This document shows, in pieces, positions 7,472 through 16,143 of a stretch of DNA of 39,983 bases (the stretch's first letter is position 1; every line of letters begins with the position of its first letter). A model generated the notes under the pieces. It saw nothing but the letters and a program-made list of their open reading frames with translations. It had not been told where the DNA came from and did no database searches. The stretch lies in contig DYDB01000011.1 in assembly GCA_020718085.1 (NCBI GenBank), positions 1 through 39,983 on the forward strand, written 5' to 3'. This stretch comes from Micavibrio sp. Lineage in GTDB: Bacteria > Patescibacteriota > Minisyncoccia > Moranbacterales > GCA-2747515. A program made the position numbers and the translations under genes.

Positions 7472-9022
7472 CTACCTTGCATATTCCACAGCACGCACTT
7501 CGCGCATCACATTGATCTTGATCTCTCCAGGATATTTCAATTCTTCTTCGATCTTATCGGCAATGTTTCGTGCAAGTTTTGCAGCACCAAGATCATCTAC
7601 GGTTTCCGGCTTTACAAATACACGGATCTCACGACCGGCTTGAATTGCATAACATTTTTCCACTTCCGGAAAACTGTTTGTAAGTGATTCCAATTCTTCC
7701 AAACGCTTCAGATAATTTTCCACCGTATCCTTACGTGCGCCAGGACGCGCTGCAGAAAGAGCATCTGCTGCGGATACGATATAAGATTCCGGCGTAGAAT
7801 ATGGATATTCGTCATGATGTGACATCATTGCATCGATCACACGTTTATCAATATTAAATTTCTGCAAGATCTTAATACCAATCTCCACATGTGTACCTTG
7901 AACTTCATGATCCACTGCTTTACCAACGTCATGAAAAAGCCCTGCCATTTTTGCCACTTTTACATCACACCCCAATTCAGCAGCCAAAGCACCTGAAAGA
8001 TAAGACACTTCCAATGAATGAAGGAGTACATTCTGTTTGAAACTTGTACGGTAGCGCAAACGTCCCAAAATATACAAAAGCTTTGGGTCCAGTCCTGCAA
8101 TACCCACTTCATACGCGGCTGCATCTCCCGCCTCACGAATACGACTGTCGATCTCTTTTTCTGCCCATACAACAACTTCTTCGATCTTAGCTGGATGAAT
8201 ACGTCCGTCTTCGATCAATTTTTCCAATGCGATCTTTGCAACTTCTCTGCGCACAGGATCGAATGATGATAAAACGATCGAATCCGGCGTCTCATCGATG
8301 ATCACTTCCACACCAGTCATTCGTTCTAATGATCGAATATTGCGACCTTCTTTACCAATGATCTTTCCCTTGATCTCCTCAGAGGGAATCATCAGTGTGG
8401 ATGTCATTACCTCGGCCGCATGCGAACGAGAATATTTCTGGATCACATGTGTCATAATATCACGCGCTTCTTTTTCCAAATCTTCATGTGCTTGTTTTTG
8501 CAAGCGTGCAGATTGTTGTGCAAAATCTTCACGATTCTGTTCTTCTGTAAGCTGTAAAAGTGCTTTGCGCGCCTGCTCTTGCGTCAATTCACTAATGCTT
8601 TCGAGACGTCGCATTTCTTCTACACGCATTTCTTCTATGCGCGTGCGCACATCTCGCACTTCTTGTGCCTTTGCCTCCAATGCCTTTTTATATTCCTCTG
8701 ATTCTTCAAGTTTGCGATCAAGGAGATTTTCCCGCTTTTCCAAACGTTTTTCTGTAGAACGGATCTCTTGTTTACGTTCGCGCTCTTCTTCTTCAGCTTT
8801 TTCACGAATCGAAACCACCTTATTCTTTGCTTCGAGTTCGATCTCTTTAGCTTTATTTTTTGCTTCGAGTTCGATCTCTTGTGCCTTACTTTTTGCTTCT
8901 GTGATAGTGCTTTCTGCTGTTTTGGCTTGATTTTTGGCAATGGTCTGTCGCACAACATAACCAACACCAGTACCCACAGCCAACGACGCAATCACCATCA
9001 ATAATAGCGTTGAACTTATCAT
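7472..9022 (-). CDS. rny: Ribonuclease Y
   Basis: RNase Y is the membrane-anchored endoribonuclease that starts mRNA decay. The 516 residues match the family. There is one N-terminal membrane helix (4-25), then a long coiled coil (about 30-200) with a near-duplicate Lys/Glu/Ala segment at 50-69. The KH domain has GKIIGKEGRNIR at 219-230. The HD phosphohydrolase domain has metal-binding H364-D365 in LFHDVGK and a later MMSHHDEYPYSTPE. It appears monocistronic, with a strong terminator. Anchoring RNA decay at the membrane fits a small cell with few other nucleases visible here. Confidence 0.96.
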   Translation of the reverse strand: MISSTLLLMVIASLAVGTGVGYVVRQTIAKNQAKTAESTITEAKSKAQEIELEAKNKAKEIELEAKNKVVSIREKAEEEERERKQEIRSTEKRLEKRENLLDRKLEESEEYKKALEAKAQEVRDVRTRIEEMRVEEMRRLESISELTQEQARKALLQLTEEQNREDFAQQSARLQKQAHEDLEKEARDIMTHVIQKYSRSHAAEVMTSTLMIPSEEIKGKIIGKEGRNIRSLERMTGVEVIIDETPDSIVLSSFDPVRREVAKIALEKLIEDGRIHPAKIEEVVVWAEKEIDSRIREAGDAAAYEVGIAGLDPKLLYILGRLRYRTSFKQNVLLHSLEVSYLSGALAAELGCDVKVAKMAGLFHDVGKAVDHEVQGTHVEIGIKILQKFNIDKRVIDAMMSHHDEYPYSTPESYIVSAADALSAARPGARKDTVENYLKRLEELESLTNSFPEVEKCYAIQAGREIRVFVKPETVDDLGAAKLARNIADKIEEELKYPGEIKINVMREVRAVEYAR

Positions 9023-9305
9023 AAAAAATTATCTGGTCGTCTGCTGTGCACAGTAAAGGTATATCAAAACAAACACATCAAAAAACGCTTAAGTCCGCGC
9101 TTTTTTTGTGATTGATAATAAAAGATAGATCATATCATTTTATAGTTTGCATCTTGAATCCATCGGTACACCCCTCAGCCCCACAACAACAACCTTTCAA
9201 ATCATTAATATTACTGCGTGAATCATACTATGGAAACACGTATTTGTCAAAAGGACAGAAGGTGTTAAAATAAAGAGGTAAAAATCATAATAAAAAGAAA
9301 ATTTT
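9023..9305. other. Divergent intergenic region between rny and gpmI
   Basis: It must contain the minus-strand rny promoter, which I could not place confidently, and the gpmI promoter at 9244-9271. No ORF, RNA or repeat is evident. Confidence 0.6.
9244..9271 (+). promoter_or_regulatory. Promoter of gpmI
   Basis: TTGTCA (9244-9249) and TAAAAT (9266-9271) with a 16-bp spacer, 34 bp before the start codon. The short leader has no Shine-Dalgarno sequence. Confidence 0.65.
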
Positions 9306-10874
9306 ATGTATTCTCCTGTAGTTCTTGTCGTGATCGATGGATGGGGTCTTAGCAGTTCTCCTGATAATCCGCTCAACCAAATTGAATTGCCGACTTTTGA
9401 CAAACTCGACACGTATTATCCCCTCGTCGCTCTTCAAGCGTCAGGCATTTCCGTTGGTTTACCGTGGGGAGAACCCGGAAACAGCGAGGTCGGTCATATG
9501 ACCATGGGCATGGGCAAGATCATTTATCAAAGCTTTCCACGCATCTCTCTGTCAATTCAAAATGGCAGTTTTGATCAAAATCCTGCAATTATCAAAGCAA
9601 TGCAAGATGTCAAAGATCATAATAGTTCTCTCCATATTATGGGCCTTGTTGGCGATGGTGGCGTACATGCTGCCCGCGAACATCTCTATGCGATTGTTGA
9701 CCTTGCACACAAACAAAACGTCAAAAACCTTTTTGTGCATTGTTTTATGGATGGTCGTGATTCATCTCCTACATCCGGCGTGCGTGTCATACAAGAAATT
9801 GGTGACAAACTCAAACAAATTGGCGTTGGTAAGATCGCATCAATGATCGGACGCAATTGGGCAATGGATCGCAATAATAACTGGGATCGTATTGAAAAGG
9901 CATATAAGATGCTTGTAGATGGTGTTGGCGAAAAAGTTACCGACCCTGTTGCTGCCGTACAGAAATCCTACGACAATAATATTACCGACGAATTCATTGA
10001 AGCCACAATTGTCACAGATGATGCAGGAAATCCCCTCACGACGATCAAAAGTGGTGACAGTGTGATCTTTTTTAACTTTCGCGAAGATCGCGCACGCCAA
10101 CTCACCATGGCCTTTGCGCTTCCTGGATTTGAAAAATTCGATCGCGGTGAGAAACTCGACATCAATTTTGTCACAATGGTGGAATATGAAAAGGATATGC
10201 CTGTAAATATTGCATTTCCCCCAGAAAATGCACAAAATGGCCTCGGTGAGGTGCTGAGCAAACACAATCGCAAACAACTTCGCATAGCAGAAACGGAGAA
10301 ATATGCTCACGTCACATATTTTTTTAACGGTGGCGCCGAAGAACCATTTCCCGGCGAAGATCGCGCACTTATCCCCTCTCCTGCTGTAGATAAATTTGAT
10401 GAAAAACCGGAAATGAGCTCTTATGAACTGACAGATAAGATCATTGAGAATATTGATGCGGGAAAGTATGAATTTTATGTAATTAACTATGCTGCACCTG
10501 ACATGGTTGCTCATACAGGAAACGAACCGGCTGCCAAAGAGGCTGCCAAGGCAACTGATGCATGCATGAACAAGCTTATTAAAGCCGTGCTCCTCAAGGG
10601 TGGTTGCCTCCTCATTACTGCAGATCATGGAAATATCGAGATCATGCGCAACTCACACAATGGCGAAGTTGACACGAAACATAATACCAGCCCCATTCCA
10701 CTTTGGTTTGTAGCTCCAGATAACCATCGCCAGCGATCTGAAGAAGAAATCACGCGCAATCAAACTGAGATTCGCGGTCTCATGAGCGATATTGCTCCCA
10801 CAATATTGGATATCATGGAAATCCGTAAGCCGGAAGAAATGCAAGGCGAAAGTCTCATTCCCTCACTGCAATAA
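9306..10874 (+). CDS. gpmI: Phosphoglycerate mutase, cofactor-independent
   Basis: This enzyme interconverts 3- and 2-phosphoglycerate in lower glycolysis using two Mn2+ ions and a phosphoserine. The 522 residues are typical. Metal-binding D11 is in VVIDGWG and the catalytic serine S60 is in GNSEVGHM. The substrate-binding segments are HCFMDGRDSSPTSG and GRNWAMDRNNNWDR. The late metal motifs NYAAPDMVAHTGN and ITADHGNIEIM are intact. It is transcribed alone, between a good promoter and a bidirectional terminator. With pyk (24600-26051) it represents the ATP-yielding lower glycolysis. Confidence 0.97.
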   Translation: MYSPVVLVVIDGWGLSSSPDNPLNQIELPTFDKLDTYYPLVALQASGISVGLPWGEPGNSEVGHMTMGMGKIIYQSFPRISLSIQNGSFDQNPAIIKAMQDVKDHNSSLHIMGLVGDGGVHAAREHLYAIVDLAHKQNVKNLFVHCFMDGRDSSPTSGVRVIQEIGDKLKQIGVGKIASMIGRNWAMDRNNNWDRIEKAYKMLVDGVGEKVTDPVAAVQKSYDNNITDEFIEATIVTDDAGNPLTTIKSGDSVIFFNFREDRARQLTMAFALPGFEKFDRGEKLDINFVTMVEYEKDMPVNIAFPPENAQNGLGEVLSKHNRKQLRIAETEKYAHVTYFFNGGAEEPFPGEDRALIPSPAVDKFDEKPEMSSYELTDKIIENIDAGKYEFYVINYAAPDMVAHTGNEPAAKEAAKATDACMNKLIKAVLLKGGCLLITADHGNIEIMRNSHNGEVDTKHNTSPIPLWFVAPDNHRQRSEEEITRNQTEIRGLMSDIAPTILDIMEIRKPEEMQGESLIPSLQ

Positions 10875-10895
10875 AATATTGACAATTGAAAAACA

Positions 10896-10921
10896 AAAAC
10901 TCCCCTTTAGGGAGTTTTTTT
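10896..10921. terminator. Bidirectional terminator between gpmI and clpP
   Basis: An AAAACTCCC/GGGAGTTTT stem with T-runs on both strands lies between convergent genes. Confidence 0.85.
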
Positions 10922-10958
10922 ATAGAACATATTTTAGAGGTAAAATAACGAATGCACC

Positions 10959-11534
10959 CTATTTTACAATCTTATCCACAATTCCATATTTTTTTGCCTC
11001 GGCTGCACTCATGAAATTGTCACGGTCACTATCTCGTTCAATTGCTGCGACTTTCTGCCCCGTATGTTTTGCCATGATCACATTGAGACGTTCCTTAGTT
11101 TGAATGATATGACGTGCATGAATATCGATATCACTTGCTTGCCCTTGTGCTCCACCTAACACTTGATGGATCATCACTTCTGCATTTGGCAAAATGAGAC
11201 GCTTTCCCTTTGTCCCAGATGCAAGAAGCAGTGACGCTGCGGATGCCGCCATACCCACGCAAATAGTCGACACATCGGACTTGATGTGCTGCATGGTGTC
11301 ATAGATCGCCAACGCACTCGTCACAACACCACCAGGTGAGTTGATGTACATACGCACATCTTCCTCACTACCATGCGCATCGAGAAATAAGAGCTGTGCG
11401 ATCACGCTATTGGCAACTTGATCATCGATCGCCGTTCCCAAGAAAATGATACGATCCTTGAGCAAGCGTGAATAAATATCATATGCACGTTCATACTGCC
11501 CACTTTTTTCAATTACTGTTGGAATATAGTACAT
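10959..11534 (-). CDS. clpP: ATP-dependent Clp protease proteolytic subunit
   Basis: ClpP forms the barrel of a cytoplasmic ATP-dependent protease. The protein has 191 residues. The catalytic serine is S98 in VGMAASAA, the histidine is H123 in MIHQVLGG, and the aspartate is around 170-172 in ERDSDRD. The oxyanion-loop motif INSPGG is at 64-69. It lies downstream of the trigger factor gene, an arrangement common in bacteria, though the usual clpX is not in this window. The spacer between them carries an 8-bp-period TAGAC array instead of ordinary sequence. Confidence 0.96.
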   Translation of the reverse strand: MYYIPTVIEKSGQYERAYDIYSRLLKDRIIFLGTAIDDQVANSVIAQLLFLDAHGSEEDVRMYINSPGGVVTSALAIYDTMQHIKSDVSTICVGMAASAASLLLASGTKGKRLILPNAEVMIHQVLGGAQGQASDIDIHARHIIQTKERLNVIMAKHTGQKVAAIERDSDRDNFMSAAEAKKYGIVDKIVK

Positions 11535-11539
11535 AAGAT

Positions 11540-11587
11540 TAGTATATTAGCATGTTAGACACACTTCGTTTTAGACTTGTAGACTAT
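11540..11587. repeat. 8-bp-period TAGAC array between tig and clpP
   Basis: Six registers of 8 bp run TAGTATAT, TAGCATGT, TAGACACA, CTTCGTTT, TAGACTTG, TAGACTAT. The last unit overlaps the tig stop codon (11584-11586). The phase is exact even where the unit is degenerate. Confidence 0.7.
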
Positions 11588-12888
11588 TTGATTTTTTCCA
11601 AGATGTCAAAAACTTTATCATTGCGCATCATGCCGCGTGTATATTCATACAATTGACGCATATCAATATTTTTGTCCAGATCTTGTACGCCCTTATACAT
11701 TGCCAATGTTCTGTTCATTTCTTCTTCAATTTCTTTACTATCAACATTCACTTCTTCATCTTCCGCAAGTTGTTCCAATACAAGTGCACTGATCACACGT
11801 TTTTTTGCTTGTGGTTCCCATTCTTTTTCAACTTCCTCTTTCGTTTTGCCAATCTTTCCCAGATATGTGTCCATATCCATACCACTCATCGACAATTGTT
11901 GCGAAAATTCCCCAAGCATGCGATGTAGTTCATCATGCACGATCGCTTCCGGCAATGACACATCGATCATTTCTGCCAATGCATCTAAGTATTTTGCACG
12001 TCTTTCCTCTTGAACTTTCTTTTCCTGTTCTTTTTCCATACCCTCTTTTACGCTCTTTTTCAGATCATCCAATGTAGAAAATTGCGCCCCCAACGATTTT
12101 GCGAATTCATCTGTGATTTCCGGCGTACTACGCTCTTCTACCACATTTAATTTTACTTCAAATGTTGCATCTTTCCCCGCAAGATTTTTTGCATGATATT
12201 CATCCGGAAACTTCAGATCAAAAGTTTTTTCCTCACCTTTTATCATGCCGATCACAGCTTCCTCAAACCCAGGAATAAAAACTCCCTTACCCAACACAAG
12301 TGAATGATCTTTACTTGTGCCGTTTTCAATGATCACACCATCTTGTTTGACCGTAAAGTCAACTTTTACATGATCATTTTTTTGTGCAGCACGATCCACC
12401 TCTTTATGTTGTGCACGACTGTTAGCGATGTGTGCGATCTCTTCGTTCACATCCTCATCAGATACTGTTTTTACATTCTTTTTATCATCTTTATTGATCT
12501 TTGAGATGGCATCCTTCCATTTTTTCGGCAGTACGACCTCTGGTAATACGGCAGCAATGATCTTTATCTCAATATCATTACCTTCTGCAAGCTTCGTTAC
12601 ATTGACACGTGGCGCACCGATCACCTTAAGTGATTCTTTGGTGATAATGTCCATGTAGTGTTTGCGTAGCAATTTATCTGTTGTATCAGCAAGAACCTGA
12701 GCACGATCCACATGTCCTTCTGCAATTTCTTGTGGCACAGCACCTTTACGAAACCCTTTTACAGAAACTCTTTTTAGCGCCTCTTGCATCAATACATCAA
12801 ATTCTTTTTGTGCATCATTCCATGGAATGATCACATCAATTTGCACATCATCCTTTTTTTCGATCTTATACTCCATATAACTTATCAA
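11584..12888 (-). CDS. tig: Trigger factor (ribosome-associated chaperone)
   Basis: Trigger factor binds the ribosome exit tunnel and shields nascent chains. The 434 residues match the family. The N-terminal ribosome-binding domain carries the signature KGFRKGAVPQ near residues 45-54. The FKBP-type peptidyl-prolyl isomerase domain spans about 160-250 (NDHVKVDFTV to FEEAVIGMIKGEEK). The helical C-terminal chaperone arms follow and are rich in Lys and Glu. It starts at ATG 12888 and ends inside the TAGAC array. It is likely transcribed with clpP, 49 bp downstream. Confidence 0.95.
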   Translation of the reverse strand: MISYMEYKIEKKDDVQIDVIIPWNDAQKEFDVLMQEALKRVSVKGFRKGAVPQEIAEGHVDRAQVLADTTDKLLRKHYMDIITKESLKVIGAPRVNVTKLAEGNDIEIKIIAAVLPEVVLPKKWKDAISKINKDDKKNVKTVSDEDVNEEIAHIANSRAQHKEVDRAAQKNDHVKVDFTVKQDGVIIENGTSKDHSLVLGKGVFIPGFEEAVIGMIKGEEKTFDLKFPDEYHAKNLAGKDATFEVKLNVVEERSTPEITDEFAKSLGAQFSTLDDLKKSVKEGMEKEQEKKVQEERRAKYLDALAEMIDVSLPEAIVHDELHRMLGEFSQQLSMSGMDMDTYLGKIGKTKEEVEKEWEPQAKKRVISALVLEQLAEDEEVNVDSKEIEEEMNRTLAMYKGVQDLDKNIDMRQLYEYTRGMMRNDKVFDILEKIK

Positions 12889-13095
12889 AAAACTTATAAA
12901 CTAACCTCACCAAAACCCTACAATCAGCAGATTTCAGAATTATTATCACCAATTTTTAATTTTGAATTATAAATTTCGAATCACTTTCCCAATGATTCAA
13001 AAATCATATAAACTGTTTGAAAAATTCAATCATTTAACATTTGTTCAAAACCTGCCTGCCGGTAGGCTGGTTCCAAATTTTAAATTCAAAATTTT
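12889..13095. other. AT-rich intergenic region with a G+C palindrome
   Basis: This stretch consists of low-complexity AT-rich words (TTAAATT, AATTTTGAAT, TTCAAAATT) surrounding a G+C-rich hairpin at 13049-13072. Related AT-rich words recur at 13655-13788. The tig promoter must lie here but I could not place it. No ORF is supported. Confidence 0.5.
13049..13072. repeat. GC-rich palindromic hairpin, REP-like
   Basis: An AACCTGCCT arm and an AGGCTGGTT arm (one mismatch) surround a GCCGGT centre within very AT-rich DNA. Palindromes with this core are, from memory, scattered through Parcubacteria intergenic regions. It lacks a T-run, so it does not look like a terminator. Confidence 0.55.
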
Positions 13096-13626
13096 CTATT
13101 TCCCAAATTTCTTCTTGTACAATTTGATACTTTTTTCCACAGCTGCCATTGCCGCTTTTTTGTTCTTAAATCCAGACACGGTCACTTCTTTCTTTTCAAT
13201 TTGCTTATATGTCTCAAAGAAATGTTGAATTTCCTTCACTGTGTGTTTATTCACATCGGACAGATCTTTCACATCCTCCCAACGAGGATCATTCACTGGC
13301 ACGGCGATCACCTTATCATCACTATCACCACCATCTATCATGCGCATCACAGCTACCGGTCGCACTTTTACCAAAATACCAGGTGAGAGAGGATACGTTG
13401 TTAGCACAACCACATCCAATGCGTCATCATCATCCCACAGTGTTTGTGGTGCAAAACCATAGTCAAAAGGATAATCCTGAGAAGTTTTCATTGCGCGATC
13501 TAATTTTATCAGACCCGTTTCTTTGTCGATCTCATACTTATTTTTCGATCCTTTTGGAATTTCAATGATCACATTGAACTCTTCCGGTACATTTTTTCCA
13601 AGTGGAACATCATGCCATAGGTTCAT
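13096..13626 (-). CDS. ppa: Inorganic pyrophosphatase (family I)
   Basis: This enzyme hydrolyses the pyrophosphate made by biosynthetic reactions, pulling them forward. The 176 residues fit family I. The active-site motif DYPFDYGFAPQT is at about 51-62, followed by the metal-binding DDDALDV; the usual residue after the second Asp pair is Pro or Glu, so the Ala is a small deviation. Later residues DGGDSDDKVIAVP and KDLSDV are also typical. The start at 13626 (MNLWHDVPLG) matches the family. No Shine-Dalgarno sequence is seen, and AT-rich spacers flank the gene on both sides. Confidence 0.96.
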   Translation of the reverse strand: MNLWHDVPLGKNVPEEFNVIIEIPKGSKNKYEIDKETGLIKLDRAMKTSQDYPFDYGFAPQTLWDDDDALDVVVLTTYPLSPGILVKVRPVAVMRMIDGGDSDDKVIAVPVNDPRWEDVKDLSDVNKHTVKEIQHFFETYKQIEKKEVTVSGFKNKKAAMAAVEKSIKLYKKKFGK

Positions 13627-13639
13627 ATATTTGAATTGT

Positions 13640-13655
13640 TAGTTTATTAGATATT
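13640..13655. repeat. Short TAG-unit pair near ppa start
   Basis: TAGTTTAT followed by TAGATATT keeps the 8-bp phase seen in the TAGAC arrays at 11540 and 26101-26261. It may be a decayed member; alone it is not compelling. Confidence 0.3.
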
Positions 13656-13788
13656 GGATACTCAATTTTTAATTTCTAATTTTGAATAAATTTTAAATAA
13701 CTAAATTTCTCAAAAAATTACTATGATTTCATCATTGGATCATTAATATTTCAATCGAAATTCAACATTTTAAATTCAAAATTCTATT

Positions 13789-15126
13789 CTAAAGTTCTTC
13801 TTCAACATCAGTCTTTTTTTTCTTCTTCGCTACTTTTTTTGTTGCCTTCTTTGCTTTTGGCTTTTCTTCTACAACAGCCTCCTCTTCAGCCACAACTTCT
13901 TCTGCTGCTGCAGGAGTCTCCTCACTTGCTTCTTCAATCACCTCTTCTTTTGCACCTGGTACACGACTTTCATCAGCACTGATCACATCCAGATCCCAGT
14001 GTGTAAGCTTCACTGCCAAACGCACATTTTGTCCACGCTTACCAATTGCGAGTGACAATTGATCATTTGGCACAACAACCGTTGCTTTATGTGTATCTTC
14101 ATTGAGTCGCACATCCAATACTGTTGCAGGAGAAAGTGCTGCCGTAATAAAGTCCTCCATTTTTTCATTCCATTCAATAATGTCAATTTTTTCTCCAGCT
14201 AATTCTTCAATGATCGCATTGACACGCGTTCCTTTTTGTCCCACACAAGAACCGATCGGATCAATACCCTCTTCTTCCGTATATACCGCGATCTTACTGC
14301 GCGAACCCGCTTCACGAGCAATCGCCTTGATTTCTACAGAACCGGCAAAGATCTCCGGCACTTCCAATTCAAATAAACGACGAATTAATTCCGGGTGTAC
14401 ACGTGACAACTTGATGCCAGGACCCTTTGGATCCAATTCCACACTTTCCACATATACTTTGATGCGTTGTCCCACATTGTATCTTTCACCACGTACCTGC
14501 TCACGTGGAAAAAGCACACCAATCGATTTTCCCAGATCCACAAAAACATTTTTGCCTTCCACGCGCTGTACTGTTCCGTTGACGACTTCGCCCTCTTTTT
14601 CCTTATATTCACTATACATTGCATTGCGTTCTGCTTCACGAATACGCTGAATGATTACCTGTTTTGCTGTCTGTGCCGCCACGCGACCAAATTCTGTATA
14701 TGACGGTAATTGTTCCTCAACAACAGAACCCAATTCCACTGCGCCATAACGCTCACGTGCATCCTCGATCGTAATATCTCGCTCCGGATTGAAACGTGGT
14801 TTGCGATCCTCTTGATCTTCCTCATCCACAATGATATCTTGCACCTCGGAAGCATCTACCTCTTCCTCAACTGCGTTTGGATCAATAAACTCACGAGTGG
14901 TTTCATCCACCACTTCTTTCATCAAATAAAATTTCATGTCACCGGACACACCATTAAGTTCCGCACGAATATTTTGTCCACGCTTTCCATATTCTTTTTT
15001 GTACGCAGCTGCAATCGCAGTTTCTACGGTTGTCATCACTTCATCCACTGCAATACCTTTTTCTTCTGCAAGTGCAGTCATTGCGCCCGTGAAATCACTA
15101 AATGCGCTCTTTTCTTCTTTTGCCAT
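13789..15126 (-). CDS. nusA: Transcription termination/antitermination factor NusA
   Basis: NusA binds RNA polymerase and nascent RNA to control pausing and termination. The protein has 445 residues. The N-terminal polymerase-binding domain is about 1-135, interrupted by an acidic segment at 87-110. The S1 domain is about 178-242. KH1 has VGQKGTRVNAIIEEL (295-309) and KH2 has LAIGKRGQNVRLAVKL (359-374). The tail (391-445) is first Glu/Ala-rich, then Lys-rich, and does not resemble the Gammaproteobacterial repeats. The long leader from a consensus promoter contains a terminator-like hairpin, suggesting autoregulation. It is not in the usual rimP-nusA-infB order. Confidence 0.95.
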   Translation of the reverse strand: MAKEEKSAFSDFTGAMTALAEEKGIAVDEVMTTVETAIAAAYKKEYGKRGQNIRAELNGVSGDMKFYLMKEVVDETTREFIDPNAVEEEVDASEVQDIIVDEEDQEDRKPRFNPERDITIEDARERYGAVELGSVVEEQLPSYTEFGRVAAQTAKQVIIQRIREAERNAMYSEYKEKEGEVVNGTVQRVEGKNVFVDLGKSIGVLFPREQVRGERYNVGQRIKVYVESVELDPKGPGIKLSRVHPELIRRLFELEVPEIFAGSVEIKAIAREAGSRSKIAVYTEEEGIDPIGSCVGQKGTRVNAIIEELAGEKIDIIEWNEKMEDFITAALSPATVLDVRLNEDTHKATVVVPNDQLSLAIGKRGQNVRLAVKLTHWDLDVISADESRVPGAKEEVIEEASEETPAAAEEVVAEEEAVVEEKPKAKKATKKVAKKKKKTDVEEEL

Positions 15127-15216
15127 ATATTTCTTCTATTAAATTGTTATATGCATCTACGTTATGTAATACCCATACCCCCTCCTTTTGAGAGAGGGAT
15201 GGAGTGAGGGCATTAA

Positions 15217-15246
15217 ATAAAAAATTCGCGTCTCGCCGACCCGAAT
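15217..15246 (-). terminator. Attenuator-like terminator in the nusA leader
   Basis: On the minus strand, ATTCG and GTC pair with GAC and CGAAT around a GGCGA loop with one G-G mismatch, followed directly by TTTTTT. It lies between the nusA promoter and the nusA start, and its T-run is on the nusA strand only. Confidence 0.65.
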
Positions 15247-15276
15247 CACCCCAGAACCATCTCATTTCGTACTGCC

Positions 15277-15305
15277 ATTCTAGCAAATCACTCGAGAAAT
15301 GTCAA
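15277..15305 (-). promoter_or_regulatory. Promoter of nusA
   Basis: TTGACA (15300-15305) and TAGAAT (15277-15282) with a 17-bp spacer. The start of transcription is expected near 15270, leaving a long leader. Confidence 0.75.
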
Positions 15306-15326
15306 ACTGTGCCTGTTAGTAAGATA

Positions 15327-15355
15327 TTGACATATTTGATATTTTATGATATAAT
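15327..15355 (+). promoter_or_regulatory. Consensus promoter, copy 1 of the shared unit
   Basis: A perfect TTGACA (15327-15332) and TATAAT (15350-15355) with a 17-bp spacer. The conserved leader starts about 6 bp downstream, at the expected transcription start. Confidence 0.9.
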
Positions 15356-15360
15356 TGCCT

Positions 15361-15424
15361 ATTACAGTATCAGAGTGCACACATCGTGTCTCACACTGTA
15401 AAAACATTTTGTTAACTTAAAAAC
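15361..15424 (+). ncRNA. Conserved structured 5' leader, copy 1
   Basis: The leader can fold as TTACAGT paired with ACTGTAA (7 bp), enclosing GAG/CTC and ACAC/GTGT stems around a 3-nt loop. It is followed by an A/T-rich single-stranded part containing GTTAACTTAAAAA. It is highly similar to 16763-16826, and the substitutions between the two copies inside the stem keep it paired. I recognise no known riboswitch or leader family. It may set mRNA stability or bind a regulator. Confidence 0.7.
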
Positions 15425-15456
15425 TTCATATACTACTTACCCAGGAGGGTACGATC

Positions 15457-16143
15457 ATGGCCGAACAAAAAAAAGAACCCGTAGTAAAGACTATCTTGAA
15501 AGAAGGTACCAAGGAAGCTGTTGCTGCCGCGGGAGGTTTTGTCGGGCTAGCCGCACTAATCAAAAAATACATCTTTCCAAGCAATTCTCCGGATGCAAGT
15601 CCTGGAACTGAAGGCTTACAGGCAGATAAGATTGGACGTGGCCAAGCCGATGAAGCGTTATTCTACGAAGCTGTCGCAGAGGCAGCAAAAAAAATTGAGC
15701 CAACAGATAAGGATGCACGTGAAGACTTGATCAAGCGGTTCTTTACTGCTTTTAATAAACTCAAGCCAACTTCACGCAAAAACGCCATTCTGTGTCTTGG
15801 TTTATCGGAAAGTAAGACGACTGTCACTGATCCAAAAGGTGGCAATGTAAACACAACGTCGTCAAACACGCGCGGTATCAATATTTTAGAGTCATGGCTT
15901 CAGTTGGATGCCAAAACTCTCAAAAAAGTTCTTGCCGCACCCGTGCAGCCCTTTGATATCGCGAAAGAGCGCATTAAAGAGCTCGACGGTTTTTGCAAAA
16001 AGATCAACACGGAAATGGTTAAAATCCACGGAGATCTTCCCGCAAGCAAAACGCCGGATAAGCGCAAGGAATGCCGAGAAGAACGTCGTAAAAAAATTGG
16101 CACAAATCCACTCTCAAGTCTTTTCTCACGGAGGAAAAAATGA
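15457..16143 (+). CDS. Unknown soluble protein, first gene of shared-leader operon
   Basis: This encodes 228 residues and is basic at both ends. Residues about 18-42 are hydrophobic and Ala/Gly-rich (AVAAAGGFVGLAALIKKYIF), possibly a membrane-associated helix. The rest is helical and charged, ending in a Ser/Arg/Lys tail (SLFSRRKK). No family is recognised and no catalytic motif is visible. The start is well supported by AGGAGG 8 bp upstream. Its stop overlaps the next gene's start (ATGA at 16140-16143), so it is translationally coupled to a membrane protein, and the pair may form one complex. It carries the conserved leader. Confidence 0.85.
   Translation: MAEQKKEPVVKTILKEGTKEAVAAAGGFVGLAALIKKYIFPSNSPDASPGTEGLQADKIGRGQADEALFYEAVAEAAKKIEPTDKDAREDLIKRFFTAFNKLKPTSRKNAILCLGLSESKTTVTDPKGGNVNTTSSNTRGINILESWLQLDAKTLKKVLAAPVQPFDIAKERIKELDGFCKKINTEMVKIHGDLPASKTPDKRKECREERRKKIGTNPLSSLFSRRKK

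Larger units (their letters stand above)
15127..15456. other. Divergent regulatory region: nusA leader and plus-strand promoter
   Basis: The left part is the ~145-nt nusA leader, holding a CCCTC/GAGGG hairpin at about 15178-15200 and the attenuator-like hairpin at 15217-15246. Two back-to-back consensus promoters follow (15277-15305 minus, 15327-15355 plus), then the conserved leader of the plus-strand gene and its Shine-Dalgarno sequence AGGAGG at 15443-15448. Confidence 0.7.

Noticed and set aside
8298-8930. Plus-strand frame of 210 residues opposite rny
   Set aside because: It is a Ser/Arg/Cys-rich mirror of the coiled-coil region and has no start signal.
9840-10628. Long minus-strand reading frame (262 residues) opposite gpmI
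   Set aside because: It is Cys/Ile/Phe-rich with no motif and lies entirely antisense to a strongly conserved enzyme gene.
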